DNA of 64,000 nucleotides, from positions 310,001 to 374,000 of the forward strand of contig NZ_JABWMJ010000001.1 in the NCBI RefSeq assembly GCF_013366375.1. The letters are read 5' to 3'. Under the pieces are notes generated by a model. It made no database searches. It saw only the letters and a list, made by a program, of their open reading frames with translations, and had not been told where the DNA came from. This DNA comes from Rhizobacter koreensis. GTDB lineage: Bacteria; Pseudomonadota; Gammaproteobacteria; Burkholderiales; Burkholderiaceae_C. The first letter of the stretch is position 1; each line of letters starts with the position of its first letter. Positions 16,974 to 25,866 of the stretch are shown piece by piece. Position numbers and translations under genes: made by a program.

Positions 16974-18353
16974 CTAGTCGCGCAGCGCCCCGTCGGTTTC
17001 CTCGCCCTCGACGCGCTGCAGGCGGTACTTGCGGATCTTGTCGTTCAGCGTCGTCTTGGCGATCGAGAGCGCCTTGGCGCTGCGCGCGACGTTGCCGTCG
17101 TGGCGCCGCAGCTCGGCCGCGATGAGGTCGCGCTCGAAGCCCTCGACCGTCTCGACCAGCGAGGTCGGGCCGCGCTCGCCCGACGCGGCCGCAGGCGATG
17201 GCGGGCCGAGCACCTCGGTCTGCACGCCGAGCACCAGGCACTCGGCGACGTTGCGCAGCTCGCGTACGTTACCGGGCCAGCCGTGCGCCATCAGACGCGG
17301 CATCTGCTCGTAGGCGAGCGTCGGCTCCGGACGGCCATAGCGGCTGGCCGCGAGCATCGCGAAGTGCTCGAACAGCAGCGGGATGTCCTCCCGGCGCTCG
17401 CGCAACGGCGGCAGGTCGATCGAGACGACGTTGAGCCGGTAGTAGAGGTCGGCTCGGAAGGCGCCCTGGCCGGCGCGCTGCAGCAGGTCTTCCTTGGTTG
17501 CCGCGACCACCCGCACGTCGACCGCGATCTGCTGGTTCGAGCCGACGCGCTCGATGCGGCGCTCCTGCAGCACGCGCAGCAGCTTGATTTGCATCGCGAG
17601 CGGCATGGTCTCGAGCTCGTCGAGGAACAGGGTGCCGCCGTTGGCGTATTCGATCTTGCCGATGCGGCGCCGCTGCGCGCCCGTGAACGAGCCCTGCTCG
17701 TGGCCGAACAGCTCGCTGTCGAGCAGGTTGTCGGGCATGCCGCCGCAGTTGAGGGCGACGAACGGCGCCGCCTTGCGCGACGACAGGTCGTGCAGCGCCT
17801 GCGCGACGAGCTCCTTGCCCGTGCCGGTCTCGCCGCGGATCAGCACGTCGACCGGCGAGTCGGCGACGTCGAGGACGAGGCGGCGCACGCGCTCGATCTG
17901 CGGCGAGCGCCCGATCAGCTTGCCGGCCAGGCCGTCGCGCGCCGCCAGCGTGCGGCGCAGCGACGCCACCTCGAGCGTCAGCATGCGCTTCTCGAACGCA
18001 CGCTTGACCACCTCGACCAGGACCTCGGGCGAGAACGGCTTCTCGATGAAGTCGTAGGCGCCGCTGCGCATCGCCTCGACGGCGAGGCTGACGTCGCCGT
18101 GGCCGGTGATCATGATCGCCGGAAGGTTGGCGTCGATCTCGCGGCAGCGCTGCACCAGCCAGAGGCCGTCGGCGTTCGGCAGCCGCATGTCGGTGACGAC
18201 GGCGCCGACGCGCGCCGGCTCGAGGCGGCGCAGCGCCTCCTCGGCCGAGTCGACGCACTCGACCCGAAAGCCGGCGAGCTTGAGGGCCTGGCTGCAGCCC
18301 AGGCGCACGTGGGCATCGTCCTCGACGATCAGAACCGTCAGGTCGGCGGTCAT
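16974..18353 (-). CDS. Sigma-54-dependent response regulator (DctD/AauR-like)
   Basis: A 459-residue activator of RNA polymerase-sigma54. The receiver domain (1-120) has acidic residues D11/D12, phosphoacceptor D55 and Lys105. The AAA+ domain (about 145-380) has Walker A GETGTGKE (174-181), the loop-1 motif as GSFTGA (221-226) instead of the usual GAFTGA, and a DctD-like Walker B area ([14 protein letters not shown]). A Fis-type helix-turn-helix ends the protein ([24 protein letters not shown]). It overlaps the sensor gene by 4 nt. Next to a GltI-type binding protein, the AauR role (acidic amino acid uptake) known in Pseudomonas is more likely than C4-dicarboxylate control; this is inference. 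Confidence 0.92.
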   Translation of the reverse strand: MTADLTVLIVEDDAHVRLGCSQALKLAGFRVECVDSAEEALRRLEPARVGAVVTDMRLPNADGLWLVQRCREIDANLPAIMITGHGDVSLAVEAMRSGAYDFIEKPFSPEVLVEVVKRAFEKRMLTLEVASLRRTLAARDGLAGKLIGRSPQIERVRRLVLDVADSPVDVLIRGETGTGKELVAQALHDLSSRKAAPFVALNCGGMPDNLLDSELFGHEQGSFTGAQRRRIGKIEYANGGTLFLDELETMPLAMQIKLLRVLQERRIERVGSNQQIAVDVRVVAATKEDLLQRAGQGAFRADLYYRLNVVSIDLPPLRERREDIPLLFEHFAMLAASRYGRPEPTLAYEQMPRLMAHGWPGNVRELRNVAECLVLGVQTEVLGPPSPAAASGERGPTSLVETVEGFERDLIAAELRRHDGNVARSAKALSIAKTTLNDKIRKYRLQRVEGEETDGALRD

Positions 18354-20329
18354 GTGAGTACCTCTTCCTCGTGGACGAGCGGCGCGGGGGCGGTGCTCGG
18401 CTCGGCGGCCGGCAAGGTGACGATGAACAAAGCGCCGGCGCCGGGGGCACCCGTCGCGACGATCTCGCCCCTGAACTCGCGCACGATGTCGCGCGAGATG
18501 GTCAGACCAAGCCCGAGCCCGTTGCCGCTCGGCTTGGTGGTGAAGAACGCCTCGAAGAACTGCGCGCGGACCTCGTCGCTGAAGCCGCAGCCGGTGTCGG
18601 CCACCTCGATCCGCACCTGCCGCGCGCCGCTCGCGGGCACCGGCTCGGTGCTGGCGCGCAGCGTCACGCGCTTGACCGGTGCGCCGGCCATCGCGTCGAT
18701 CGCGTTGCCGATCAGGTTGGTCAGCACCTGCTCGAGACGGTTCGGCTCGCAGAGCGCAATCGCGGTGCCCGGGACGCAGTGGTTCTCGATCTCGACGCCT
18801 TCGTCGCGCAGCCGCGGGTGGTAGAGGAACAGCGCGTTCGACATGGCATGCGCGACGTCGGCCGGTTCGGACGCCGCCTTCGACTTGCGGGCGAAGCGCT
18901 TGAGCGGCTGGATGATGCTGCCCATCTGGTCCACCAGGCGGGCGACGATGCGCAGGTTGCCGGCGACCTCGTCGAGCTGGCCGCGCCGCATGAACTCGAT
19001 CGCATTGCCCGAGAGCGTGCGGATCGCGCCGAGCGGCTGGGTCAGCTCGTGGGTGATGCCGGTGGCGATCTGGCCGAGCATCGCCATCTTGGCCGCCTGC
19101 ACCAGCTCGCCCTGCGTCGCGCGCAGCGTCATCTCGGCCTGCGCGCGCTCGGCCACCTCCTCGCGCAGGCGCCGGTTGGCGTCGGTGAGGTCCTGGGTGC
19201 GGTCGGCGACGCTCTGCTCGAGCTCGGCGTTGGCGCGTTCGAGCATCGCCTTGGCCGCCAGGCGCTGACGCATGATGCGGCGCCGCTGCACGAAGAACAC
19301 CGCGGTCAGCACCAGCACGCCGGCACCGAGGGCCGCTGCGGTGGCGCTCACCAGCGCCTGATCGCGCACCGGCCGCAGGTCGCTGAACATCATGAGGCGC
19401 CAGTCCATGCCGTCGATCGCGCGGCCGAGCACCAGCGTGCCGGCGTGCACGCCGCGCATCGACGGCGGCCCGCCGGGCGGCAGCAGCGTCTCGACGACCT
19501 GACTCTCCTCGTCGACCGCGAGCTTCACGGCGATCGGAAAGCGCGTCAGCCGCACGTTGTTGTACATGCGGGTCAGCTGCAGGTCGACGCGACGCTCGAT
19601 CGGCAGCTCGGCGAGCGCCGTGTAGCGCCAGCCCGGGTTGGACGACAGGATGACGACCTGGTTGGTGTCGGTCAGCAGACCGGGCGCGCCGAGCGTCTCC
19701 CAGAGCGCGTTGATCGGCTCGAGGCTGATCTTGATCGCAGCGACGCCGACGACGTGGGCACCGTCGTGGATCGGATGCGACACGAAGTAGCCCGCCTCGT
19801 CGCCGCCGATGCCGATCGCGAAGTGGCGCCCGACGCGCCCCGACAGCGCGTCGAGGAAGTACGGGCGAAACGAGACGTCTTCGCCGACCCGGCTGTCGTC
19901 CGGGCGCACGTCGTTGCTCGATGCGACGACGATGCCGCGGTCGTTCATGACGTACACCGCGACGCTGCCGAGGTAGGCGTTGAGCTGGCGCAGGTACGCG
20001 TTGGTCGCGGCCATGCGCGCGCGGTTCGAAGGCTGGGTCAGCAGCACCTGCACGTCGCGGTTGAGCTGCACCGTCGGCGGCACGTGCTCGAGGCGCTTGA
20101 TGACCGCTTGCACGGTCGACGAGAACAGCTCGAGCCGATGCGCCGACTCGCGGCGCTGCCCCGCGATGCCCTGCGCCTCGCTGAAGCTGAAGCCGAACCA
20201 GGCGACGGCGCCGATGAAGACGACCGCGAGCAGCGTGAACCCGGCGCCCAGCAGCGCGCGGCGGGGGCTGCGCGCCGGCGCCTGCGGCGCCCACTCGTTG
20301 CTGAGGGTCAGGATCGATTCATCGGCCAC
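18350..20329 (-). CDS. Sensor histidine kinase (DctB/AauS-like)
   Basis: A 659-residue membrane kinase. It has a first membrane helix (about 26-48), a large periplasmic double-Cache-type sensor region (50-330, with NDRGIVVASSN and SFRPYF as in DctB), and a second helix (about 335-358, followed by FVQRRRIMRQR). A coiled coil follows, then the HisKA domain with phosphoacceptor His427 in GITHELTQPLGAIR. The ATPase domain has an N box (NLIGNAIDA), DTGCGF and GLGLGLTISR. The order and sequence are those of DctB. It lies between the GltI-like gene (84 bp upstream) and its response regulator (4-nt overlap). Confidence 0.93.
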   Translation of the reverse strand: MADESILTLSNEWAPQAPARSPRRALLGAGFTLLAVVFIGAVAWFGFSFSEAQGIAGQRRESAHRLELFSSTVQAVIKRLEHVPPTVQLNRDVQVLLTQPSNRARMAATNAYLRQLNAYLGSVAVYVMNDRGIVVASSNDVRPDDSRVGEDVSFRPYFLDALSGRVGRHFAIGIGGDEAGYFVSHPIHDGAHVVGVAAIKISLEPINALWETLGAPGLLTDTNQVVILSSNPGWRYTALAELPIERRVDLQLTRMYNNVRLTRFPIAVKLAVDEESQVVETLLPPGGPPSMRGVHAGTLVLGRAIDGMDWRLMMFSDLRPVRDQALVSATAAALGAGVLVLTAVFFVQRRRIMRQRLAAKAMLERANAELEQSVADRTQDLTDANRRLREEVAERAQAEMTLRATQGELVQAAKMAMLGQIATGITHELTQPLGAIRTLSGNAIEFMRRGQLDEVAGNLRIVARLVDQMGSIIQPLKRFARKSKAASEPADVAHAMSNALFLYHPRLRDEGVEIENHCVPGTAIALCEPNRLEQVLTNLIGNAIDAMAGAPVKRVTLRASTEPVPASGARQVRIEVADTGCGFSDEVRAQFFEAFFTTKPSGNGLGLGLTISRDIVREFRGEIVATGAPGAGALFIVTLPAAEPSTAPAPLVHEEEVLT

Positions 20330-20413
20330 ACGGAGGCCCCGGCGTGGGCTGCGACGCAGGGGCCGCCGATTGTCGCGCCCGCCGGATACCCGAGTGACGT
20401 CCCGGCACGCGGA

Positions 20414-21373
20414 TCAGCCGAGCGGATGGTCGACCGGCGAGCGGTAGAGCTGCAGCAGCGCGTCCGACGGCGGCCAGTTGAGGTTGAGGCCGCGCGGCGG
20501 GATCGGGCGCTGGAACCACTTCGTGTAGATCTTCATCGCCTCGCCCGAACGCATGATCCGGGTCAGCGCGCGGTCGACGATTGCCTTGAGCGCGCGGTCC
20601 TCGAGCCGCATCATGCAGCCGTACACCTCCGAGGACATCGGCGTGCCGACGACGACCCAGTCCTCGGGGTGCTGCGCCTTGGCGCGCTCGCCGTAGAGCA
20701 AGGCGTCGTCCATCATGAAGGCGTCGGCGCCGCTCGCTTCGAGCAGCTGGAACGACTCGCCGTGGTCGCGCGCCTGGATGATGGTGAACTTCTCGGTCAG
20801 GCGTTCGTTGTAGGTGCGCAGCAGCCGCTCCGACGTGGTGCCCGAGGTGACGACGACCTTGCGCCCGGCGAGGTCGGGAAAGTCGCGAATGCCGGAATCG
20901 CGTCGCGTCATGAGGCGGGTGCCGATGACGAAGATCGATACCGAGAACGACACCTGGCGCTCGCGCTCGGCGTTGTGGCTCGTGGAGCCGCACTCGAGAT
21001 CGACGGAGCCGTTCTGCACCAGCGGGATGCGGTTCTGCGCGGTCACCGGCACCAGGCGCAACGTCAGCGACGACAGGCCCAGCTCGCTCTTGATCGCGTC
21101 GGTCACGCGCAGCATCAACTCGTGCGAGTAGCCGATGACCTGCTTGCGGTTGTCGTAGTACGAGAACGGCACCGACGACTCGCGGTGCCCGAGGCTGATG
21201 GTGCCGGTGTCGACGATCCGCTTGAGCGTGTCGAAGGTGCCCTGCGCGTGCGCCGGGGCGGCGCTCAGCGCCGACAGCGCGAGCAGCGCGCCGCACGCCG
21301 ACGCGGCGCTGCGACAAAGGAATCCGGTGCGCGAGGTCATGACGAGGCTGGCCGTTCGCACGTTGTGTGCCAT
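20414..21373 (-). CDS. gltI: Glutamate/aspartate-type ABC substrate-binding protein (GltI-like)
   Basis: A 319-residue periplasmic binding protein with a signal peptide ending around APAHAQ. The mature sequence is close to the GltI family: GHRESSVPFSYYDN, TAQNRIPLVQNGSVDLECGST, VVVTSGTTSE, AFMMDDALL and KWFQRPIPPRGLNLNWPPSD. It binds acidic amino acids by family inference. The ATG at 21373 has GAAGG 8 nt upstream; the internal ATG at 21340 would also give a good signal peptide. No gltJKL permease or ATPase genes accompany it; instead the two-component genes follow on the same strand. Confidence 0.9.
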   Translation of the reverse strand: MAHNVRTASLVMTSRTGFLCRSAASACGALLALSALSAAPAHAQGTFDTLKRIVDTGTISLGHRESSVPFSYYDNRKQVIGYSHELMLRVTDAIKSELGLSSLTLRLVPVTAQNRIPLVQNGSVDLECGSTSHNAERERQVSFSVSIFVIGTRLMTRRDSGIRDFPDLAGRKVVVTSGTTSERLLRTYNERLTEKFTIIQARDHGESFQLLEASGADAFMMDDALLYGERAKAQHPEDWVVVGTPMSSEVYGCMMRLEDRALKAIVDRALTRIMRSGEAMKIYTKWFQRPIPPRGLNLNWPPSDALLQLYRSPVDHPLG

Positions 21374-21567
21374 CGACGGCGCCTTCGCTTCGTCCCGCAA
21401 GTCGTTGATTCGTACCGGCCGCGTCGTGGCCCGCTCCGGCGCCGGACGGAATCCCGACGCCGTGCGCACCGGGGCGTGCGGATTCCCGACCGTGCGCCGA
21501 TCTCACGCCATCGAAAAAGTTCGACCGCGCAGTGCCGGGGCTGCACCGACCTAGGGATCACCCGGGG

Positions 21568-21583
21568 TGGCACGCATCGTGCG
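21568..21583 (+). promoter_or_regulatory. Candidate sigma-54 promoter of the M14 peptidase gene
   Basis: The -24 block is a perfect TGGCACG and, six bases on, the invariant GC of the -12 block is in place (GTGC). Transcription would start near 21594, giving a leader of about 46 nt with an AGGAG site before the ATG at 21640. An inverted repeat TCGAA-N4-TTCGA at 21511-21524 lies about 45 bp upstream. Confidence 0.5.
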
Positions 21584-21639
21584 AACTGCCACACGGTTTC
21601 GCTACGAATCCGCCGAACACCCCCAGGAGATTTGCCCTC

Positions 21640-23775
21640 ATGAAGCTTGGTCGACCCCTCTCCCAGCTCCGCCATGCGCGTCTGCCGCTCGCCATCGCGG
21701 CGGCGTTCGCGTTCACCGCGCCTGCGTACACGCAGAACGCCGAGCCCGACAACTCGGTTTACTCGATCGTCATTCCGTACGGCTCGAGCCAGCAGCTCGG
21801 CCAGCTCACCAAGCTGCTCGATCACCCCTACGTCGACCAGAAGGCCAGCGTCGTCAAGGCCGAAGTCGGCGCCGACGAGCTCGCCTCGGTTCGTGCGCTC
21901 GGCTTCGCGCCGCAGATCGACGCCGCCGAGACCGCCCGCATCCAGGCCTGGGTCGACGCTCGCACCCGCGACCTGAAGGCCGGCAACCTGAGCGACCGCA
22001 AGAAGGCGCTCAGCATCGCCAACGGCGTGCACTCGTGCTATCGCACCGTCGAACAGGTCTACGCGACCTACGACGAACTCGCCGCCAAGTACCCGAAGTT
22101 CGTCAAGACCAAGGTCCTCGGCCCGAGCTGGATGGGCACCCAGCAGCAGATCCCGCCGGTCGGCACCGCCGTCCCGGACAACTCGCGTTCGTCCTTCGCG
22201 AACCTGCTCATCAAGTACCTGCCGCCGACCATCGTCACGCGGTTCAACCTGAGCCTGTTCCCGGTCAACCCGAACCCGGTGCGCGCCATCATCGTCGGCA
22301 ACTTCGAGAAGCAGGACGTCGCCGGCAAGGCGCCGCCGCCGAACATGGTGTGGACCGGCGGCATCCATGCGCGCGAGTACGCGCCGCAGGAAGTCGGCAT
22401 CAAGTTCATCGAGTGGCTGCTCGAGAACTACGACAAGGATGCCAATGCGCGGATGATGTTGGACAACAACCGCTACCACTTCATCGTCCACAACCCGGAC
22501 GGCCGCAAGCTCGCCGAGCAGGACATCTCGGCTCGCCAGCGCAAGAACACGAACTACGTGACCGCGGCGTGCACGACCGTGTCGAATGGTGTGACCAACA
22601 CCCTGAGCTCGGGTGTCGACCTGAACCGCAACTATCCGTTCGGCTGGGCGACCGGGGGCGCGGGCGGCTCGGACGGCAACGTCTGCGGCGAAACCTACCG
22701 CGGCATCGGCCCGGCTTCCGAGCCGGAAACGCAGGCCGTGATGAACTACGTGCGCGGCACCTGGAACCAGGCCGCCTGCCGCTGGGAAGGCGGCGCGCTG
22801 CCGGACGGCCGCACCCGTCCGGCTGCCTACTGCAACCCGGAGAACCGCCTGAACGGCAACGGCGAGCTCGACTGGCAGTCGGGCGCGCCGGACACCTACG
22901 GCGGCGGCATGTTCGTCGACCTGCACAGCAACGCGCGCGCCGTCCTGTGGCCGTGGGGTGTGGAGCGGACGGAGAACAACTTCAACACGCACACGCCGAA
23001 CAACAAGGGCATGGCGGTCATCGCGCAGCGCATGGCCTACCACAACAACTACTCGTCGCAGCAGCTGCTCAGCTACAACACCGAGGGCACGACCAAGGAC
23101 GCCTTCTACGGCTACCTCGGCGCGCCGTCGTACACGGTGGAAATGGGCCGCTCGTTCTACGAGGATTGCGGCGTGTTCGCGCGTGAGACGTATCCGGAGA
23201 ACTTCAACGGCTTCCATTACGTCAGCCGCGTCCTGCACCGCATCTATCAGCTGCCGTTCGGCCCCGACACGACCAACGTGGCGGTCAGCGGCCCGGCTGC
23301 CAAGGCCGGCGACAAGGTCACCGTCACGGCCACCGTCGACGACAACCGCTATCGCTACTCGAACGCCGGTCAGGCCGACATCCTGCCGCCGCCGGTGCCC
23401 GTGGTCTACAACATCACCGGCGCGAAGGCGTACGTCGACAAGCTGCCCTGGGAAGCGGGCGCGGTCGGCGTCGACATGCAGCTGTCGGGCTCGACGCTCG
23501 CCAAGTCGGACTTCCCCGACGCGACGAAGACCGCCACCGCCACCATCGACACGACGGGCCTCTCGGCCGGCCGTCACATGGTCTACGTGCAGGGCACCAA
23601 CGCCGACGGCAAGCCCGGCGCGGTGTCGGCGCAGTTCCTCGACGTCACCGCGGCCGCTGCTCCGAGCACCGATGACGACGATGACGGTGGCGGCTCGCTC
23701 GGCGTCACCGACCTGATGTTCGCGCTGCTCGGCATGCTGGGCCTGGCCGCTGCACGTCGCGCGCGCCGCAGCTGA
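21640..23775 (+). CDS. Secreted M14-family zinc carboxypeptidase with GlyGly-CTERM-like tail
   Basis: A 711-residue exported metallocarboxypeptidase. A signal peptide covers about 1-31. The catalytic domain shows the zinc motif HARE (His243, Glu246), VDLNRNYPFGW with Arg330, the third zinc ligand His429 (DLHSN) and the general-base Glu501 (TVEMGRSF). A beta-sandwich domain follows (about 540-680). The extreme C-terminus is Asp-rich, then GGGS, a hydrophobic helix and a basic end (AAARRARRS), the layout of a GlyGly-CTERM sorting signal cut by rhombosortase. The start is ATG 21640 with an AGGAGA site. Probable role: trimming extracellular peptides. It is 86 bp ahead of a lipoprotein gene. Confidence 0.92.
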   Translation: MKLGRPLSQLRHARLPLAIAAAFAFTAPAYTQNAEPDNSVYSIVIPYGSSQQLGQLTKLLDHPYVDQKASVVKAEVGADELASVRALGFAPQIDAAETARIQAWVDARTRDLKAGNLSDRKKALSIANGVHSCYRTVEQVYATYDELAAKYPKFVKTKVLGPSWMGTQQQIPPVGTAVPDNSRSSFANLLIKYLPPTIVTRFNLSLFPVNPNPVRAIIVGNFEKQDVAGKAPPPNMVWTGGIHAREYAPQEVGIKFIEWLLENYDKDANARMMLDNNRYHFIVHNPDGRKLAEQDISARQRKNTNYVTAACTTVSNGVTNTLSSGVDLNRNYPFGWATGGAGGSDGNVCGETYRGIGPASEPETQAVMNYVRGTWNQAACRWEGGALPDGRTRPAAYCNPENRLNGNGELDWQSGAPDTYGGGMFVDLHSNARAVLWPWGVERTENNFNTHTPNNKGMAVIAQRMAYHNNYSSQQLLSYNTEGTTKDAFYGYLGAPSYTVEMGRSFYEDCGVFARETYPENFNGFHYVSRVLHRIYQLPFGPDTTNVAVSGPAAKAGDKVTVTATVDDNRYRYSNAGQADILPPPVPVVYNITGAKAYVDKLPWEAGAVGVDMQLSGSTLAKSDFPDATKTATATIDTTGLSAGRHMVYVQGTNADGKPGAVSAQFLDVTAAAAPSTDDDDDGGGSLGVTDLMFALLGMLGLAAARRARRS

Positions 23776-23816
23776 TCGGCCGTTCTCTCAACAACGTCTT
23801 TCTTCTTGTTGCGTAT

Positions 23817-23845
23817 GCTCGCCCGCCCTCCGGGTGCGGGCGAGC
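23817..23845 (+). promoter_or_regulatory. GC-rich hairpin just before the lipoprotein gene
   Basis: A 10-bp perfect stem GCTCGCCCGC / GCGGGCGAGC lies between the peptidase stop and the lipoprotein ribosome site (AAAGGAT at about 23849). There is no T-tract, so it is not a classical terminator. It could stabilise the downstream mRNA end or modulate read-through. Confidence 0.5.
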
Positions 23846-23861
23846 CCGAAAGGATCTCTTC

Positions 23862-25760
23862 ATGAATTTTCTTCCGCACCGGATGCTTCCGATCGCCGCG
23901 GCCGCTGCCCTTCTCGCGCTCTATGGCTGCGGCGGGAACGGCGACGACGACGACGACAACGCGCCGCCCGTCAATCCGCCGGCGACCGCCAGCCTGAGCG
24001 GCGTCGTGCTGGCCAGCGCGCCGGTGAGCGGCGCGCGCGTGTGCCTCGACGTCAACGACAACCGCGCCTGCGACACCACCGAGCCGACTGCCACCAGCGC
24101 GGCCGACGGCAAGTACACGCTGACGGGCAACGACACCGACGTCTCGTCGAAGGCGGTGCTCGCGGTCGTTCCGGCCGCCGGCACGGCCCGCACCTACATG
24201 CTCGGCGCTCCGGCCGGCAAGGGCGCGCTCGTCACGCCGTACACCACGCTCGTGCTGTCCGCGGTGGACGCAGGCCGTGCCCCGAACCTGGCCCAGGCCG
24301 AAATCGACCTGCTGGACAAGATGGTCGGTACCGCCGGTGACGTCGGTGGCCTCAACGCCTATTCCGACTATCGCCCGAACGCGGCCGATACCGCCTTCAC
24401 GAACCAGCGCGCCCGCATGCTGAACGGCGCGCAGATCCTCACCCGTGCCTTCCAGGACACGATGGCGATCTCGGGCCTGACCGGCAAGGACGCGTTCGGC
24501 GCGCTCGGCCTCGTCGCGACCGGCTCGATGCAGCAGGTTCTCGGCCAGGTCGGCACCGCCGAGCTGACCGGCACGAACTTCGACACGCTCTACGCCGCCG
24601 TCAAGGACAGCCTCGTTCCGACCCAGGCGACCATCGACGCAGTCAAGACCGCCAAGGCGAAGACCGCCGCGGCGCCGATCGAAGGGGCGTGGGTCAAGAC
24701 GACCGGCAGCGGCACCAGCGAAATGCGCGAGCTGTTCATCTTCGCGGGTGACGGCACGTTCGTGCACCAGGTCATCAAGACCGGCCAGCCGACGACCAAC
24801 ACCGCGTTCGATGCGGGCTTCGGCTACCGCTATGGCCGCTATACCCTGAACGGCAGCGTGCTCGCGATCTCGCTGATCGAAGCCGCCAACGCGTCGGGCC
24901 CGACCGCCGGCAACCATACGGCGACGATCAGCGGCAACGCGATGACCTTCGACGGCTCGTCGCTGACCCGCGTCACCGGCACCGACAGCGCCGTCGGCGG
25001 CTACGTCCGTACCAACGGCATGGAGCGTCCGGAGTACCTCGTGCTGTTCGCCGACGGCACGTACACGCACGGCACGTTCTATTACGAGAACGACCCGCAG
25101 ACCGGCACCGCCAGCTTCTTCGAGACGGCGCGCAGCGCGGGCATCCGGCAGGGCCGCTGGGCGCGCGGCAACCCGAGCAACACCGGCACCCCGGGCGACC
25201 CGCCGAACCTGAACCCGAACGTCATCGACTTCGCGCTGCTCACGCCGACCGACGTCACGTTCAACGGCAGCCTGGCGATCCCCGGCAACCCGGGCGTCGC
25301 GTCGATCCAGGCGGACGGCTCGCTGTCGGCGACCGACCTGCGCATGGTCAAGCTCGGCACCACCGCCGGCGCGCAAGCGGTGACCGGCTTCTCGGAGGCG
25401 ACCCGCTCGCGTCTGTGGTCCGGCCGCTACTTCAGCCGCACCGTCAGCGTGGCCGGCACCAACCGCACGCAGTACGTCTACGTGCGCGGCGTGAACGACG
25501 TGCTGACCTTCCTGCAGGCGCCGACCGGCAGCGTCGTCACCAATGCCTGCCCGACGGCCGGCGCGGTGGTCGACTTCGCGACGGTCGCCCCGACCGACGG
25601 CAAGCTGAAGCAGTTCGTCGTCGGCACCAGCACCGCGGCGAGCGCGGGCTACGCGCAGCGTCGCCTGAACGTCGGCACGCCGGGTACCGGCAACTTCGTG
25701 ACCTACACGCCGATCACGCGCCCGACCGACGCGACGGCGCGTTGCGCGGTGCCGCTGTAA
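23862..25760 (+). CDS. Large lipoprotein of unknown function
   Basis: A 632-residue protein with a lipoprotein signal peptide; the lipidated Cys23 sits in LYGC, an unusual lipobox with Tyr at -2. An Asp-rich linker follows. Next comes a small beta domain (about 45-110, ASLSGVVLASAPVSGARVCLDVNDNRACD) like carboxypeptidase-regulatory or Big-type surface domains. A long Thr/Gly/Ala-rich beta region follows, with two related segments (LFIFAGDGTFVHQ and LVLFADGTYTHG). I recognise no enzyme motif. It is likely anchored to the outer membrane. AAAGGAT precedes the ATG. It probably shares a transcript with the M14 peptidase and ends at a strong terminator. Confidence 0.85.
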   Translation: MNFLPHRMLPIAAAAALLALYGCGGNGDDDDDNAPPVNPPATASLSGVVLASAPVSGARVCLDVNDNRACDTTEPTATSAADGKYTLTGNDTDVSSKAVLAVVPAAGTARTYMLGAPAGKGALVTPYTTLVLSAVDAGRAPNLAQAEIDLLDKMVGTAGDVGGLNAYSDYRPNAADTAFTNQRARMLNGAQILTRAFQDTMAISGLTGKDAFGALGLVATGSMQQVLGQVGTAELTGTNFDTLYAAVKDSLVPTQATIDAVKTAKAKTAAAPIEGAWVKTTGSGTSEMRELFIFAGDGTFVHQVIKTGQPTTNTAFDAGFGYRYGRYTLNGSVLAISLIEAANASGPTAGNHTATISGNAMTFDGSSLTRVTGTDSAVGGYVRTNGMERPEYLVLFADGTYTHGTFYYENDPQTGTASFFETARSAGIRQGRWARGNPSNTGTPGDPPNLNPNVIDFALLTPTDVTFNGSLAIPGNPGVASIQADGSLSATDLRMVKLGTTAGAQAVTGFSEATRSRLWSGRYFSRTVSVAGTNRTQYVYVRGVNDVLTFLQAPTGSVVTNACPTAGAVVDFATVAPTDGKLKQFVVGTSTAASAGYAQRRLNVGTPGTGNFVTYTPITRPTDATARCAVPL

Positions 25761-25821
25761 GCAGCAGGGCCTGATCGCGAGCCCGCCGCTTCGGTGGCGG
25801 GCGAGCGAGCCGAGCGAACGA

Positions 25822-25852
25822 AGCCGCGGGCTGCAGGGCCCGCGGCTTTTTT
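25822..25852 (+). terminator. Intrinsic terminator after the lipoprotein gene
   Basis: A 10-bp stem AGCCGCGGGC / GCCCGCGGCT with a six-base loop is followed by six Ts. It lies 62 bp after the stop codon and is a textbook rho-independent terminator. Confidence 0.9.
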
Positions 25853-25866
25853 GCGTCTCGGCCGAG

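Noticed and set aside
18371..21643. Plus-strand open frame of over 1000 codons opposite the sensor, regulator and gltI genes
   Set aside because: Antisense shadow; the minus-strand genes have full catalytic motifs, signal peptide and proper overlaps.
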